Source of the DNA: a virus
IMG/VR virus record: IMGVR_UViG_3300008448_000721
Span: 1-22,541 of that record
Direction: 5' to 3' (one strand)
DNA: 22,541 bases
Shown here piece by piece: positions 21,240-22,541 of the stretch (its first letter is position 1; each line of letters opens with the position of its first letter). The position numbers and the translations under genes were made by a program. The notes below the pieces were generated by a model that did no database searches, was not told the origin of the DNA, and saw only the letters and a program-made list of their open reading frames with translations.

Positions 21240-22541
21240 TTATTGATGAACGTGGGCAAATGCGCCTTGGCGATCAATAATAATTTGTGAATCAACTGTG
21301 TCCTTGAGAGCATCAAGATGTGAAATAAGGAGTACAGTTTTAAAGCTACCTTTAATTAGTTCCAAGATCCGAATAAAACCAGCTAGATTATCGTTGTCAA
21401 GAGCAGTACCCGGCTCATCTAGAACAAAAACATCGCATTTTGGTAGCGAAGTCACGTTTAGAAATGCTAACCGAATAGCGATAGAGGCTAGCGATTTTTC
21501 TGCGCCGCTACCCATTTCTAGCGGACGAGCGTCGTATTTAGGGTGTTTAATCATAATATCTAGCTTGTCATCATCATTAACAAGAAAAACAGCAAAGTCA
21601 ACTACATTAGCAAGTAGTTTATTAATCTCCGAGTTGATAACTGGCAGCTTATTCTTGATAACTTGATAAGAGATACCGTTTGGGTGCATTGCTTTCAAGT
21701 ATAGATCATAAGCGGCGAATTCTTTACGCCTTTCTGCAAGTTCTAATTGTTGCTCTTCTAGATTTTCAAGAGTAGAAATCTGATAGCCGCTTTCCTTATA
21801 AAAGCCGGTAATTTTTTGCTGTAAAGAATTTAACTTCATCTCAAGATCACTAACTGCTTTTTTTAATTCTTTTTCACGATCAATTTTTTGTGATAGTTCA
21901 GAATTTTGCTCTGATTGCTTTTTTAGCTCTTCATAACGCTCGCGACACGCTTCGACTGTGTCACGCGCCGAGTTTTGCTTTGCAGTGGTTTTTTCTCGCT
22001 CTAATAGCAAATCTTTTTGTAGCAATAACAGTTTATTTAATAGCTCTTGATTGCTTTTGTAAACGCTTATGTTGTCTTCGACTACTTTATATTCCTCGAT
22101 AGCTTTTTCTAGATCGTTTTTTTCGTTTAGTAGTTGAACTAGCCGAACTTTACTATCCGGTAAACCAATCTTAGAATCAAAAGCATTTTTAATAAACTTG
22201 CATGATGGAAACGCATCACCGCATGGGACTTCGTCAAGAATCTTACTGTCTCGTTCAAGATCAAAAACACTTTTCTTAAGAAGGTTAAACTCGCTAAGTA
22301 GTTGTGTAAATTGATCGTTTTTTCCTTTTAATACTTCGCGTTTGGTTAACAGGGCGTTATAATCTATGTTTAGTTTTATAGATGTTTCTTTTTCTTTAAC
22401 ATCAAGCTCTGATAACTTTTTATCTAATTCCGTGATGCGTTTTGAGCAGCTATCGCTTATTGTTTGGTGCTGCACCATTGTTGCATAAACATCAGATAAG
22501 CTACCTTGTTCTTTTTTGATGTTGCGTAGGAACGAGGAAAC
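21240..22541 (-). CDS. 46: Recombination endonuclease subunit (gp46/SbcC/Rad50-like), partial
   Basis: The frame is open to the window edge (433 codons visible), so the N-terminal Walker A half is missing. Visible parts, counting from the first codon in the window, are a long coiled coil, a Cys pair PCGDAFPSCKFIK (107 and 114) at the hinge position, a second coiled coil, the ABC signature MGSGAEKSLA (343-352), Walker B DVFVLDEP (370-377) and the His-loop LLISHLD. With a gp47/SbcD-type nuclease this ATPase processes DNA ends in recombination-dependent replication. The hinge Cys residues are six apart, not the usual Cys-x-x-Cys. The gene ends just before an AAGGAG site for the 72-aa gene. Confidence 0.93.
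   Translation of the reverse strand, partial: VSSFLRNIKKEQGSLSDVYATMVQHQTISDSCSKRITELDKKLSELDVKEKETSIKLNIDYNALLTKREVLKGKNDQFTQLLSEFNLLKKSVFDLERDSKILDEVPCGDAFPSCKFIKNAFDSKIGLPDSKVRLVQLLNEKNDLEKAIEEYKVVEDNISVYKSNQELLNKLLLLQKDLLLEREKTTAKQNSARDTVEACRERYEELKKQSEQNSELSQKIDREKELKKAVSDLEMKLNSLQQKITGFYKESGYQISTLENLEEQQLELAERRKEFAAYDLYLKAMHPNGISYQVIKNKLPVINSEINKLLANVVDFAVFLVNDDDKLDIMIKHPKYDARPLEMGSGAEKSLASIAIRLAFLNVTSLPKCDVFVLDEPGTALDNDNLAGFIRILELIKGSFKTVLLISHLDALKDTVDSQIIIDRQGAFAHVHQ

Noticed and set aside
1-22541. tRNA genes, CRISPR arrays, insertion sequences, homing endonucleases
   Set aside because: I looked for cloverleaf-like segments, spaced repeats, transposase and HNH or GIY-YIG motifs and saw none.

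Overview
This AT-rich window comes from the genome of a contractile-tailed, T4-like double-stranded DNA phage. Every convincing gene lies on the minus strand, so transcription runs from high to low coordinates. The virion gene set is T4-type: large terminase (gp17), portal (gp20), prohead protease (gp21), core scaffold (gp22), major capsid protein (gp23), neck proteins (gp13, gp14), tail sheath (gp18) and tail tube (gp19). The proteins are far from T4 in detail: larger capsid and sheath proteins, a Gly-rich portal tail and a different gene order. I would call it a distant ('far-T4') myovirus. The host cannot be read from the window. The start-codon context (AGGAG or GAGG sites before many ATGs) shows bacterial translation.

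Layout in transcription order. (1) 22541-21240: C-terminal part of a gp46/SbcC-like recombination ATPase, cut by the window edge. (2) 21229-19856: a small protein with a capsid-targeting-like N-terminus, then three membrane proteins that look like a lysis set (holin-like, TM plus coiled coil, and signal peptide plus coiled coil plus C-terminal TM). (3) 19859-17354: a zinc-ribbon protein, a 179-aa protein of unknown function and the large terminase. (4) 17350-12014: portal, then a prohead-core-like block of seven small genes between gp20 and gp21, four of which begin with the same short basic/amphipathic tag. (5) 12008-5801: protease, a beta-rich virion candidate, a small unknown protein, a bS21-like ribosomal protein, a fibre-like protein with a ten-glycine hinge, scaffold and major capsid protein, closed by a strong intrinsic terminator. 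(6) 5710-1: gp13, gp14, sheath, tube and a second, longer tube-like protein cut by the left edge.

The genes are tightly packed, often with TAATG or TAAATG junctions. No gap exceeds about 111 bases. Five of the few real gaps carry CTATTTAT or a one-mismatch variant on the coding strand, 18 to 46 nt before a start codon. I propose this as the phage's own late promoter element. The most interesting result is the shared tag (for example MKITKSVLKQLIKEEL) on at least five otherwise different proteins. It looks like a capsid-targeting and protease-processing signal for a set of internal, possibly injected, head proteins. The second is the bS21 homologue embedded in the head-gene operon.
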